Assembly (NCBI GenBank): GCA_027488845.1
Contig: JAIYBC010000061.1
Span: 1-48,100 of the forward strand
DNA from: Verrucomicrobiales bacterium
Lineage (GTDB): Bacteria > Verrucomicrobiota > Verrucomicrobiia > Limisphaerales > UBA9464
Length of the DNA stretch: 48,100 nt
Direction: 5' to 3'
Part shown: piece by piece, positions 25,950-33,639 of the stretch
How positions within the stretch are numbered: the first letter of the stretch is position 1
How the letters are laid out: each line of letters begins with the position of its first letter
Made by a program: the position numbers and the translations under genes
The notes under the pieces: model-generated
What the model was told of the DNA's origin: nothing
The model's database searches: none
The model's input: only the letters and a program-made list of their open reading frames with translations

Positions 25950-28439
25950 TCACGGAGTGCCGGCACCGCGGGGAGTCGGTGCGGAAGGGGTGGTGAACGG
26001 CTTCACCCGGGACGGCCAGAGCCTCCAGTCGTTCTGGAAGTCGTCGAGCAGCGCGGTCGGCATGCGGGTCGGGATCTGCGCCTCGAGGTTGGCCTTCGCC
26101 GGAAGACCCATCCGCGCCGCCACCTCAAGCGTGAGGAAGAACTGGCCTGCGTCCTGGGCCGACCTGAGGTCCTCCGGGATCCATCGCGCGCCGTTCCGGG
26201 CGGTGTCTCGGACGTATTCGGCAAGTGGGATGCCGACGAACCACGGCTGACGCAGTCCCATCACGTTCCGGCCGGCATCCCACTCCAACCAGGCGCCGTC
26301 GAGCGTGTTCAGCGGCCCTCCCGGAGGCACCGGTGCCGGTCCCAAGACGGTCATCGCCACGCCTTCCGGTTGACGGAGCAGGGCGTCGCGGCTGCCACCG
26401 GCGTCACGGACCCGTCGGCAGGCCTCGGTGATCGCGGTCCAATCGAGGGACCCCACGGTCCTGCCGCCGACCAGTCCGAGGATCGGTTGGTCGAGATAGA
26501 AGTCGCCGCGGACGAGGAACACCTCGGGGAACTCGGTCCGGAAGGTCCGCAGGATCGCCTCGAACTGGGGCCTCGTGAGCTGGAACATCGGGAGCCACTG
26601 GCAGAAGACGCCGCCCTGGCGCAGCGAACGGCGCACCGCCTGGAAATGTTCGCGGGTGAAGAGGCGGCCTTCACCGGTGCGCCACGGCAGGAACAGGTCG
26701 CCCACGACAACGTCGTACCGGCCGGGGTTCTCCAGCGCGGCGATCCGGGCGTCCTGATGTCGGATGCGGACCCTGGGATGGTGGAACACGTCACGGTGGA
26801 AGCCGGCGAAGTGGCGTCCGGCGAGGCCGATCACCGATTCGCTGAGCTCGAAGGCCTCGATTCCCTCGACGGCGGGATCGAGGGTGGCGCCGGCGGTGGT
26901 GCTTCCGGTGGCGAATCCGAGGATGCCGACGCGCCGTGCGGATCCGTGGAGCAGGATCGGCAGCAGGGCCTGACGTTCCTGGTTCCCCTGCGCGCGGGAG
27001 CCGCCGAGGGTGTAGGTGTTGTTGTAGACGATCCGCCAATCCCCGGGTCCGCCATGCACCGCGGCGACCACGCCTTCACGGGACGTCCGGACCTCCGCCA
27101 CCGAGATGCCGGGCTCCGGGGTGAGCTGCGGAAGCCGTCGTGAGGCGAGTGCGGCGGCGGGAACCGCGGCGAGGCCGGCCATCAACAGGGTCGAGGACAC
27201 GGGCGAACGCAGCAGGGAACGGCCGCGGACCACCATCCAGCCGGCGAGGGCGACGGCGGCGACGGCGCAGCAGGAGGTCCAGATCCCGAGTGCCGGGAGC
27301 AGCCATCCCTGGGCGGTCTCGGCGCCGATCCAGCCGCCGAGGCCGTTCAGCGCGAGCAGCAGCGCCACTTCGCGTCCGGGTTCGCGCCGGCCGGCGGCCT
27401 GGCGCAGCAGCAACGGAAAGACCAGTCCGCCGGCGACGAACACCGGCAGGAGGACCAGCGACGACAGGGCCGCGACGCGGAGGAGGTAGGCGAGTGGCGG
27501 ATGCTCGTAGGCGAAGAAGCGCAGGCCGGGACGTGCGGCGAGGAACACGAACGGTTCCGAGGCGGCGATGAGCGCGGTTGCGAGGAAGGCCCAGGCGACG
27601 AGGCCTCGGGCGCCGTCGGCGGATCCGAAACGGATGCGGCTGGCGGCGGCGCCGGCAAGGGCGAGGCCGGCGATCACGAAGGCGAGCACGAGGGCCCCGG
27701 AGTGCCCGGCGTTGATGGTGACCTGGGCGGTCTGGTGCTGGAGGAGGACCTCGAGCGCGAGCGTGAGGAAGCCGGATCCGAACGCGAGCACACGCGCCGT
27801 CGAAGAGCGGATCGCATGGATGTCCGGCATCCGCGGTCGTGGTGTGCGGGCTTCCTTGGAACGGCTCCGGGAGCGTGAGAACACGAAGGCGGCGCCGGCG
27901 AGCAGGAGGTTGGCGCCGACGCCCACGAGTCCCGAGGCGAAGAGGCCGAGGCGTGGGACAAGGAGGGTGACCGTGGCGAGCACGCCGAAGACGCCGCCGG
28001 CGGTGTTGGCTACGTAGAGGGAGATCCCGCCGGAGGCCGGACCGAGAGCGGTGAGGGCCGCCGGCAGGACCAGACCCATGGCGATGGCCGGCGGCGTGAC
28101 GAAGAGCAGAGCCGCCAGGGTGGGATGCCGTTCGAGTGGGAGGGAATCGCGGAACGAGTCCGCGAGGAACACCGAGCCGAGCACCGGCAAGGCGAGAAGG
28201 CCGACGGCGAGTTCGGCCGCGGCGACGCGCCTCCAGGCGTGACGCGGATTCGCCGGCCGCCAGGCCGCAAAGGCGCCGCCGAGCGAAAGCCCGACGAAGA
28301 ACGCCCCGACGACCCGCGCGAAGGTGTCGCCGCCCGCGCCGAGGACGTCGACGAGTCGGCGGGTCCAGAGCGTCTGGTGCACCAGCGCGACGGCTCCGCC
28401 GAGTGCGACGACGAGATGTGCGGCCCATTTGGGGATCAT
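25950..28439 (-). CDS. Membrane protein with C-terminal spermidine-synthase-like domain
   Basis: An 829-residue protein with many hydrophobic segments in the first two thirds (for example WAAHLVVALGGAVALVH, VGAFFVGLSLGGAFAAW, ALLFVTPPAIAMGLVLPAAL, and a second bundle after residue 230). It ends in a soluble Rossmann domain of the spermidine synthase superfamily: RVGILGFATGSTTAGA, YDVVVGDLFLPW, LFTREHFQAVRRSLRQGGVFCQWLPMFQL. Such fusions are common in Verrucomicrobia and many other phyla, and their substrate is not known. True polyamine synthesis is uncertain, since D-x-x-x-P becomes DLFLPW and the amine-binding residues cannot be confirmed. ATG at 28439 overlaps the stop of the upstream secreted-protein gene (28436-28439), implying one operon. 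Confidence 0.82.
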   Translation of the reverse strand: MIPKWAAHLVVALGGAVALVHQTLWTRRLVDVLGAGGDTFARVVGAFFVGLSLGGAFAAWRPANPRHAWRRVAAAELAVGLLALPVLGSVFLADSFRDSLPLERHPTLAALLFVTPPAIAMGLVLPAALTALGPASGGISLYVANTAGGVFGVLATVTLLVPRLGLFASGLVGVGANLLLAGAAFVFSRSRSRSKEARTPRPRMPDIHAIRSSTARVLAFGSGFLTLALEVLLQHQTAQVTINAGHSGALVLAFVIAGLALAGAAASRIRFGSADGARGLVAWAFLATALIAASEPFVFLAARPGLRFFAYEHPPLAYLLRVAALSSLVLLPVFVAGGLVFPLLLRQAAGRREPGREVALLLALNGLGGWIGAETAQGWLLPALGIWTSCCAVAAVALAGWMVVRGRSLLRSPVSSTLLMAGLAAVPAAALASRRLPQLTPEPGISVAEVRTSREGVVAAVHGGPGDWRIVYNNTYTLGGSRAQGNQERQALLPILLHGSARRVGILGFATGSTTAGATLDPAVEGIEAFELSESVIGLAGRHFAGFHRDVFHHPRVRIRHQDARIAALENPGRYDVVVGDLFLPWRTGEGRLFTREHFQAVRRSLRQGGVFCQWLPMFQLTRPQFEAILRTFRTEFPEVFLVRGDFYLDQPILGLVGGRTVGSLDWTAITEACRRVRDAGGSRDALLRQPEGVAMTVLGPAPVPPGGPLNTLDGAWLEWDAGRNVMGLRQPWFVGIPLAEYVRDTARNGARWIPEDLRSAQDAGQFFLTLEVAARMGLPAKANLEAQIPTRMPTALLDDFQNDWRLWPSRVKPFTTPSAPTPRGAGTP

Positions 28440-29263
28440 TGGATCCTCAGCCGGAAGAAGGCGCGCACGGTGGGGCTCGGGACGGTGACGGCGGCCATTC
28501 GGTTCTGGCCGGTCACCGGCGTGCCGATCGCGGTCCACGAGGGGGATTCCAACGAAGCCGTGTATTCCACCTGGTAGGTCCTGCCGGAAGCGGCGGCGAA
28601 GACGAGGTCGAGGCCCTCCGGTCCATGGACCGCCTTGCTGATGGTGTCGCCGGCCTGGAACAGGAAGCGTGTGACGGCGGATTCCGTGTGCAGCGGCCGG
28701 CCTCCGGGGCCGTTGGAGGCGGCGTCACGGAGCCGGATTCCCACGGTGTAGAGGCCGGGCAGCGTCGCGGAGAAGTAGCGGCCGTGGACATGGCCGTAGG
28801 GATCGGCGCCGGGTTGGCCGGAGTTCTCGCTGAGCGGGAACTCGCGGATGCCGGCCCGTTCGCCCACGGGGACGGAGAAGGTCAGCGCCTCGGCATCCTC
28901 CTCGTCTCCGGGGCTCTCCCAGAACCCGAACTCGCCCCCGGGGGGACCGTCGACCTCGACGATCCGGGCGACGACGCGGGTGCCGGGAAGGGCATGGCCG
29001 GTGGCCGGCCCGCCGTTGAGCGCAGTGGACGGCAAGGCGGTGAAGGTCGGGCTGTTGGCGATGTGGTAGCCGCCGCGGATGCCGTTGGCCACCGCGGGAA
29101 GGCGGACGACGAATCCGGATTCGGCCGCGAACCGGTCGGCATTCATGAAGGTCAGAGCCGAGGCGGCGTCGACGCCGGCGTTGATGTGCGCGTGCTGGCC
29201 GGTGGCGACGAAGGCGCCGAGGAAGGCGATGCCGAAGGCGGAGGAAAGTGGCGTCTTGCTCAT
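28436..29263 (-). CDS. Secreted H-x-H-G-R protein, relative of the PEP-CTERM protein upstream
   Basis: A 275-residue exported protein. After a signal peptide, the mature part appears to start near QHAHINAGVDA. The segments FTALPSTALNGGPATG, GGEFGFWES, GADPYGHVHGRYFSAT, GLYTVGIRLRDAASNGPGGRPLHTES match, block by block, the protein encoded at 29401-30141. Unlike that relative it lacks a PEP-CTERM anchor and instead ends in a short sandwich-like domain. Clustered histidines (HAH at the mature N-terminus, HVHGR in the core) suggest metal binding. I think this is the family of Anabaena All3515, described as Zur-repressed, but that is from memory and untested. Its stop overlaps the next start. Confidence 0.75.
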   Translation of the reverse strand: MSKTPLSSAFGIAFLGAFVATGQHAHINAGVDAASALTFMNADRFAAESGFVVRLPAVANGIRGGYHIANSPTFTALPSTALNGGPATGHALPGTRVVARIVEVDGPPGGEFGFWESPGDEEDAEALTFSVPVGERAGIREFPLSENSGQPGADPYGHVHGRYFSATLPGLYTVGIRLRDAASNGPGGRPLHTESAVTRFLFQAGDTISKAVHGPEGLDLVFAAASGRTYQVEYTASLESPSWTAIGTPVTGQNRMAAVTVPSPTVRAFFRLRIQ

Positions 29264-29318
29264 GTCGAAACGGATGCGGAGGATTTTGGAAGGGGTGAGG
29301 GGCCGCTTGGCCTGGGCT

Positions 29319-29358
29319 GGAAACGGAACGCTTTGCTGACAGGCGGCGTCCCGTTTCC
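29319..29358. other. Stem-loop between the two H-x-H-G-R genes
   Basis: GGAAACGG pairs with CCGTTTCC and, inside it, ACGC with GCGT, interrupted by one mismatch. There is no U-tract on the minus strand, so it may be an mRNA processing or stability hairpin. Confidence 0.45.
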
Positions 29359-29400
29359 CGGGGTCACTCGGACTCCCTCACCCCCAAGGATCACGTCGGA

Positions 29401-30141
29401 TCAGGCCTTGCGGCGGCGCCAGAGCGCGAATCCGACCAGGGTCACACCGGCCATCGCCGCGTACTCCGACGGCTCGGGAACGGCATTGAACTGGACGTAG
29501 TAGGTTTCCGACGGGGTGTGGATCGGGCCGCCACCGGCGCCGTTGAAGGAGGTGTCGACGATCTGGAACCCGACCGTGTAGGTCCCCGTGCCACCGGTCA
29601 CCGTGAAGCGGCGTCCGTGCAGGTGTCCGTAGGGATCCTCGCCCGGGCCTCCGGCGGTGGCGGGGTCGCTCAGGTCCCAGGTGAAGGAGGGCGTGGCGAC
29701 GGAGTAGCCGACCTGGTAGCTCACGCTCCAGCCGGCGCCGCCACCCTGGTCGGCGCCCTCCCAGAACTGGAAGGCGCCACCGGTCGGGCCCTGGACGGAG
29801 ACGATGCCGAGCTCGAGGAAGCTGCCGAGCGCCGCCGCGTTCGGGTTCGCGGGCTCGAACGTGGAGGTGGCCGGGAGCGCCGTGAACGTGATGCCCCCGT
29901 TGAGGTAGCCGGCGTAGCGACCGGTGGACGAGTAGGTCAGCGGCTTCACGTACCCCGAGCCGGCCACGTAGGTGGCGCCGTTCTCGAAGTACAGCTGCGA
30001 ACCTTGTGTGGTCCCCAGCGCGCCAGCCTCGATGTGCTGTGCTTGGACGGCCCTGGCGGCCCCCAGCACGAGGGCCGGGACCAGCAGGGACTTCATGATG
30101 TGTCTCATCTTGGTTTTGGTTGGTTTTTTGCCTGCGTTCAT
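29401..30141 (-). CDS. PEP-CTERM protein with H-x-H-G-R motif (All3515-like)
   Basis: An exported protein of about 246 residues ending in a PEP-CTERM sorting signal (VPEPSEYAAMAGVTLVGFALWRRRKA: VPEP, hydrophobic helix, basic tail), which is cleaved by exosortase. The mature start is near AQHIEAGALGT. The core holds GGAFQFWEGA, GEDPYGHLHGRRFTVT and VGFQIVDTSFNGAGGGPIHTPSE. The GPIHTPSE and HLHGR histidines are shared with its downstream relative and may bind a metal. ATG at 30141 is listed because it overlaps the preceding stop (ATGA at 30138-30141). Starts at 30108 and 30096 give a more usual signal peptide and are equally possible. Confidence 0.8.
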   Translation of the reverse strand: MNAGKKPTKTKMRHIMKSLLVPALVLGAARAVQAQHIEAGALGTTQGSQLYFENGATYVAGSGYVKPLTYSSTGRYAGYLNGGITFTALPATSTFEPANPNAAALGSFLELGIVSVQGPTGGAFQFWEGADQGGGAGWSVSYQVGYSVATPSFTWDLSDPATAGGPGEDPYGHLHGRRFTVTGGTGTYTVGFQIVDTSFNGAGGGPIHTPSETYYVQFNAVPEPSEYAAMAGVTLVGFALWRRRKA

Positions 30142-30824
30142 CGGCCGTCGGGACGCACGAAGCGCGTCGTCGGCGGACCGAGAAGTGGGATCACGCGACG
30201 CCACGGGATTCCTTCCACGTGGGAGTCGGCATGGAGGTAGTTCGCCAGCCCGCGGTGCCGCAGCACGCGGACCTGCCCGGAGAAGGCGTTCGTGCCGAAA
30301 CCGCCCGAGGCGTCGTCGGCGAAATGGAAGTGGTCGGAACCCTCGAAGTCCTCACGCGTCTCCGTCACGTGCAGCGTCTCCGTCGGCGACGGGATGGACA
30401 CCAGCCGCGAGAAGTCGAGGTCGGTCGCGCCATAGGGCCGCGGGGTCAGGAAGTCGTTCACCGCGTAGCCGGTCGGCCGGGCCGAATTGGTGTCCCGGGG
30501 ACACCGGTAGATGTTGGTCAGCCCGTACGGTGCCAGCGTCCCGATCCACGAGGCCCGTTGGTGCGCGCTCAGGGGCAGCGTGCCGTTGTTGTCGTCGACG
30601 TAGAGTGCGACGCCGATGCCGAGTTGGCGCAGTTGCGAGAGGCATGCGGTCGCCGAGGCCTTGGACTTCGCCGTGGCCAGGGCCGGCAGGAGCATCGCGG
30701 CCAGGACCGCGATGATCGCGACGACCACCAGCAACTCGATCAGGGTGAATGCGCGGCGCGGTTCCGCCGCAACGCCAGGGGCGGGCGACAGGGGACGTCT
30801 CGGAATGGGACGACGGTCGGACAT
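30138..30824 (-). CDS. Prepilin-type protein with H-X9-D motif
   Basis: A 228-residue protein with a prepilin leader. Cleavage is expected in RRA-FTLIELLVVVAIIAVLAAMLLPAL (alanine rather than the usual glycine before F). A globular domain follows (CLSQLRQLGIGVALYVDDNNGTLPL) that ends with H-RGLANYLHA-D, an H-X9-D motif with DS instead of DG. This is the type of protein known as 'prepilin-type N-terminal cleavage/methylation domain' protein, very abundant in PVC bacteria; its role in surface structures is unknown. ATG at 30824 precedes a basic, proline-rich leader. Translation may be coupled to the PEP-CTERM gene through the overlapping ATGA. Confidence 0.82.
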   Translation of the reverse strand: MSDRRPIPRRPLSPAPGVAAEPRRAFTLIELLVVVAIIAVLAAMLLPALATAKSKASATACLSQLRQLGIGVALYVDDNNGTLPLSAHQRASWIGTLAPYGLTNIYRCPRDTNSARPTGYAVNDFLTPRPYGATDLDFSRLVSIPSPTETLHVTETREDFEGSDHFHFADDASGGFGTNAFSGQVRVLRHRGLANYLHADSHVEGIPWRRVIPLLGPPTTRFVRPDGR

Positions 30825-31037
30825 GGCGGACAGGGGCGGATCCCGGCCGTGGGCACGCCTCGAGGCGGCTCCATGGGCGGAGGATCGTTGCGCCGCATCG
30901 GGGCGGCGGTCGGAGGGAATCGGGAAACCGGGACCGGCGGGATCCCCGTGGGTCCACGATGCCGGAACGTGGACGGGAGCCGATGGACGGAGGAAGTCCC
31001 GCGGCATCGGCTGGCCGCGGGACCGTTCGGGCGCGGA

Positions 31038-31412
31038 TCAGGCGGCCCGGGGAGGCTCGTGCGCGGGAGGTTCGGAACGCCGTTCGGCGGTGAACTCGGG
31101 TGGCGCCGGCGGTTCCTCGGTGACACCGAGGCCGATCGACACGGGCTTGGAGTCCGAGGCGAGCACGTCGAGCTTCTTGAGGAAGACGCCGCCTTCCGAC
31201 TTCTGCTGGGCGTCGCGACCCTCGCGGCTCAGCCGGCAGAGCGAACAGGGACGGCTGCCGTCGAACGTCGTCCGCACCGCCACCGAAAAGCCGGACTCGG
31301 CGGTCCGCTGGACCAACATGGAAGCCCAGGCGACCGACTGGAGCACGGTCCACTGCCACCCCAGGGAGAACCCGAGGAGCAGGGCGACCAAGATCCGGCC
31401 CGGACGACGCAT
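31038..31412 (-). CDS. Small membrane-anchored CxxC protein
   Basis: A 124-residue product with one N-terminal hydrophobic segment (ILVALLLGFSLGWQWTVLQSVAWASML). Then comes a short exported part with FDGSRPCSLCRLSREG, a lysine pair, KLDVLASDSKPVSIG and a proline-rich tail (EEPPAPPEF, EPPAHEPP). I recall similar short proteins with PC-x-LC after an N-terminal helix in Gram-negative genomes, often near metal-related genes. The CxxC could bind copper or zinc, but this is only an inference. The gene sits upstream of the H-x-H-G-R pair on the same strand. No ribosome binding site is visible, and the start is the only ATG that gives a sensible membrane anchor. Confidence 0.65.
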   Translation of the reverse strand: MRRPGRILVALLLGFSLGWQWTVLQSVAWASMLVQRTAESGFSVAVRTTFDGSRPCSLCRLSREGRDAQQKSEGGVFLKKLDVLASDSKPVSIGLGVTEEPPAPPEFTAERRSEPPAHEPPRAA

Positions 31413-31506
31413 CGCCGTGATGGAACGCCCGTTTCGGGGAAGGGTCAACCCCGAGGGGGCTGCCGTAATGCCGCAGGGGTGGGACATTGTCCTTTGGGAG
31501 GTCGGG

Positions 31507-31563
31507 GACTCGTGACCTCGTCTCCTACGGTGCGCACGGGTAGGAGACGACATGAGGAGTCTC
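31507..31563. repeat. Dispersed palindromic element, complete copy
   Basis: Left arm GACTCGTGACCTCG-TCTCCTACGG and right arm GGTAGGAGACGACATGAGGAGTCTC form a long imperfect palindrome around TGCGCA. The core pairing is GTCTCCTAC with GTAGGAGAC. It lies between the CxxC gene start and the 3' end of the MFS gene. Confidence 0.88.
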
Positions 31564-31613
31564 ATCCTTTCCGGGGGGGCGTTGCGGGTTGGGAGTGGTG
31601 TGAGGGAAAGTGA

Positions 31614-31641
31614 GAGACTCGTGACCTCGTCTCCTACGGGC
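31614..31641 (+). repeat. Dispersed palindromic element, half copy overlapping a stop codon
   Basis: GAGACTCGTGACCTCG followed by TCTCCTACGGGC, the same left arm as 31507. The minus-strand stop codon of the MFS gene (31634-31636) lies inside it. Confidence 0.82.
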
Positions 31642-32926
31642 GTACTTCCTTGTACCGGGGGCCGGAGAAGAACCGCGCGGCGAGGACCATGGCCACGACC
31701 GCGAGGATCAGGGCGGTGAGGGAGGTGGTGCGGAAGAAGCCGAGGAGGTCGCTGGAAGGTCCGCTGCCCAGACGGAAGGTCATCACGCCGACGTAGCCGA
31801 GGTAGCCGCAGGCGTCGACGAGGTACATCAGGAACCCGATGTTGCCCTGGTCGCGGGTCATGGCGATCAGGCGTTCGAAGACCGTGGTGTGGACCGCGAC
31901 ATAGGGCAGGTAGAGTCCGAGGCCCAGGAGCACCATGAACGCGAAGGCGTCCATGGATCCGGCCTGGTGGACGAACAACGTGGCGATGCCGAGGAGCAGG
32001 CCGGCGAGGGAGATCCCCAGCGAGAGGAAGAACGAGCGGCGGTTTCCGCGCACGAATGAGGCGGCCCCGTTGACCGCCAAGACCCCGAGGGCGACCCAGA
32101 GTTCCGACCGGGTGAAGTCCCTGGCCTGGACCGTTGCGCCGAGGGCCCGCCAGAGTTCCGGGGCGAAGTCCGCGCGGAGACTCCTCACGACGGTGACCAG
32201 CAGGTAGGCGAGCGAGATGAGTCCGAGTCCGGGTCCATGCCGCCGGATCCACCGGGCCCGATCCTCGCGGGTCATCGGGGTCCGGACCGAGCGTGCCTGG
32301 GTGTCCGCGGCGTCGGGCGGGGGGATCCTTCGGAGCATCCAGACGAAGCCGAGGAGGGGCGCAAGGAAGAGGAGGCCGGCGGCGGCGGGCATCCAGCGTT
32401 CGGTGACGCCCCGTTCGAGAAGCGCGGTCCCGACGGTCTTCGAGAAGCCGTCGGCCAGGATGAAGCTGGTGCAGAGTCCCGCGACGAGGGCCTCGGTCAT
32501 GCGACGGCCCTCGAGGAATCCGAGGACGAGCCCGAACACCATGCCGAGCGGGAGTCCGTTGAGGAAGAGGCAGGCGACGTTGTAGGGGGCGGGCAGGACG
32601 GCGAAGAGCACGAGGGCGAGTTCCGCGGCGCCCACGAGCGAGAGCAGCGCCATCGCGCGTCGGCCGGGGGGCATCGAGGCGATGACGCGGATGCCGATGA
32701 ACTTCGACACCGTGTATCCGAGCACCTGTGCGGACACGAGCCACACCTTGAAGCCGGCCGGGAAGTCGGCGCCGGTGAAGGCGGCGGCGCTGAACGGCTT
32801 CCGGAAGCCGTACATGCAGGCGTAGGTGCCGAAGGAGGCGACCATGCCCCAGACGGCAATCGCCAATGGGCTCCAGCGCCGCGTCGGCGGGCACGTCTCG
32901 GCCGTCGCCGTCGTCGTCGGATTCAC
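31634..32926 (-). CDS. MFS-type transporter (DUF5690-like), probable phosphonate/organophosphate carrier
   Basis: A 430-residue inner-membrane protein with about 12 hydrophobic segments. The opening (LAIAVWGMVASFGTYACMYGFRKPFSAAAF) is similar to the UhpC/GlpT branch of the major facilitator superfamily and to what I recall as DUF5690 proteins. Its position 32 bases behind a PhnZ-like oxygenase gene, at the end of a four-gene run, suggests that it imports the phosphonate or phosphoester used by that run. The transported compound is not known. Its 3' end overlaps a dispersed repeat. Confidence 0.8.
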   Translation of the reverse strand: MNPTTTATAETCPPTRRWSPLAIAVWGMVASFGTYACMYGFRKPFSAAAFTGADFPAGFKVWLVSAQVLGYTVSKFIGIRVIASMPPGRRAMALLSLVGAAELALVLFAVLPAPYNVACLFLNGLPLGMVFGLVLGFLEGRRMTEALVAGLCTSFILADGFSKTVGTALLERGVTERWMPAAAGLLFLAPLLGFVWMLRRIPPPDAADTQARSVRTPMTREDRARWIRRHGPGLGLISLAYLLVTVVRSLRADFAPELWRALGATVQARDFTRSELWVALGVLAVNGAASFVRGNRRSFFLSLGISLAGLLLGIATLFVHQAGSMDAFAFMVLLGLGLYLPYVAVHTTVFERLIAMTRDQGNIGFLMYLVDACGYLGYVGVMTFRLGSGPSSDLLGFFRTTSLTALILAVVAMVLAARFFSGPRYKEVRP

Positions 32927-32958
32927 CGGAGGCGGAAGTCAGCCGGGGACTTCGCGGG

Positions 32959-33513
32959 TCAGGCGGCCCGGACCAGCGACTCGAGCAGCGGACGGAAGTG
33001 CGCCAGGTCCGGCGTCACCATGTCGGGCACCTTGCCCATGTCGTCGTAGCGTCGGACACGCACGGCGAGGTCGAAGTGGGGGCCGGCCTCGAAGGCGGCG
33101 GCCTCCGCGTCGTCCATGGGACCGCCCTGGAGCGCCAGGCTCTTGCGCGAGGCCTCGGAGAGTCCGTCGAAGTAGGCGGCTTCCTTCCAGCAGAGATAGC
33201 GCTTCGAGGCGGCGTGGAGGCGGATCGGTTCGACAACCTCGGCCGGGAACCAACCCTGTAGGCGGTTGGCGCCGATGCGTTCATGACGGGCGTCGACGCC
33301 CTGGTTGGCGATGTCCTCGCCGAGGTCGTGGAGCAGGTGGCCGTAGTCGTGCAGGAGGCACGCGGCGACCACGAAGGGGTTTTCTCCGGCTTGGGTCGCG
33401 AAGGTCGCGCACTGGAGACCGTGCTGCAGTTCGGTCACGTGCTCGCCGTAGCTGCGGTGCCCCTTCTCGCTGAAAACCCTCTCGATCTCGTCGACGACTT
33501 CGGCCGGATTCAT
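32959..33513 (-). CDS. PhnZ-like HD-domain phosphonate oxygenase
   Basis: A 184-residue member of the HD-domain mixed-valent di-iron oxygenases related to PhnZ and TmpB, which split the C-P bond of alpha-hydroxylated phosphonates to phosphate and a carboxylate. Expected metal ligands are present: H31, H55-D56, H59, H77, H100 and D157. The substrate-loop signatures are also present: YGEHVTELQHGLQCA, LLHDYGHLL, LHAASKRYLC and LALQGGPMDD. Phosphonate-degradation HDIG proteins have this exact layout. It lies between an alcohol dehydrogenase and the MFS gene. The hydroxylase that normally makes the substrate (PhnY/TmpA type) is not in the window. Confidence 0.88.
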   Translation of the reverse strand: MNPAEVVDEIERVFSEKGHRSYGEHVTELQHGLQCATFATQAGENPFVVAACLLHDYGHLLHDLGEDIANQGVDARHERIGANRLQGWFPAEVVEPIRLHAASKRYLCWKEAAYFDGLSEASRKSLALQGGPMDDAEAAAFEAGPHFDLAVRVRRYDDMGKVPDMVTPDLAHFRPLLESLVRAA

Positions 33514-33639
33514 TTGAAGACGTTGCCCCAGCGGCCGGCGTGGGGGGAGTTACAATTGGAAGAAACGCCGACCTTTCGGAGGGGAACCTTGGGCGAAGGA
33601 CACGGATTCCACGGATGGGAAACCGTTCCGCGGTTTGGT

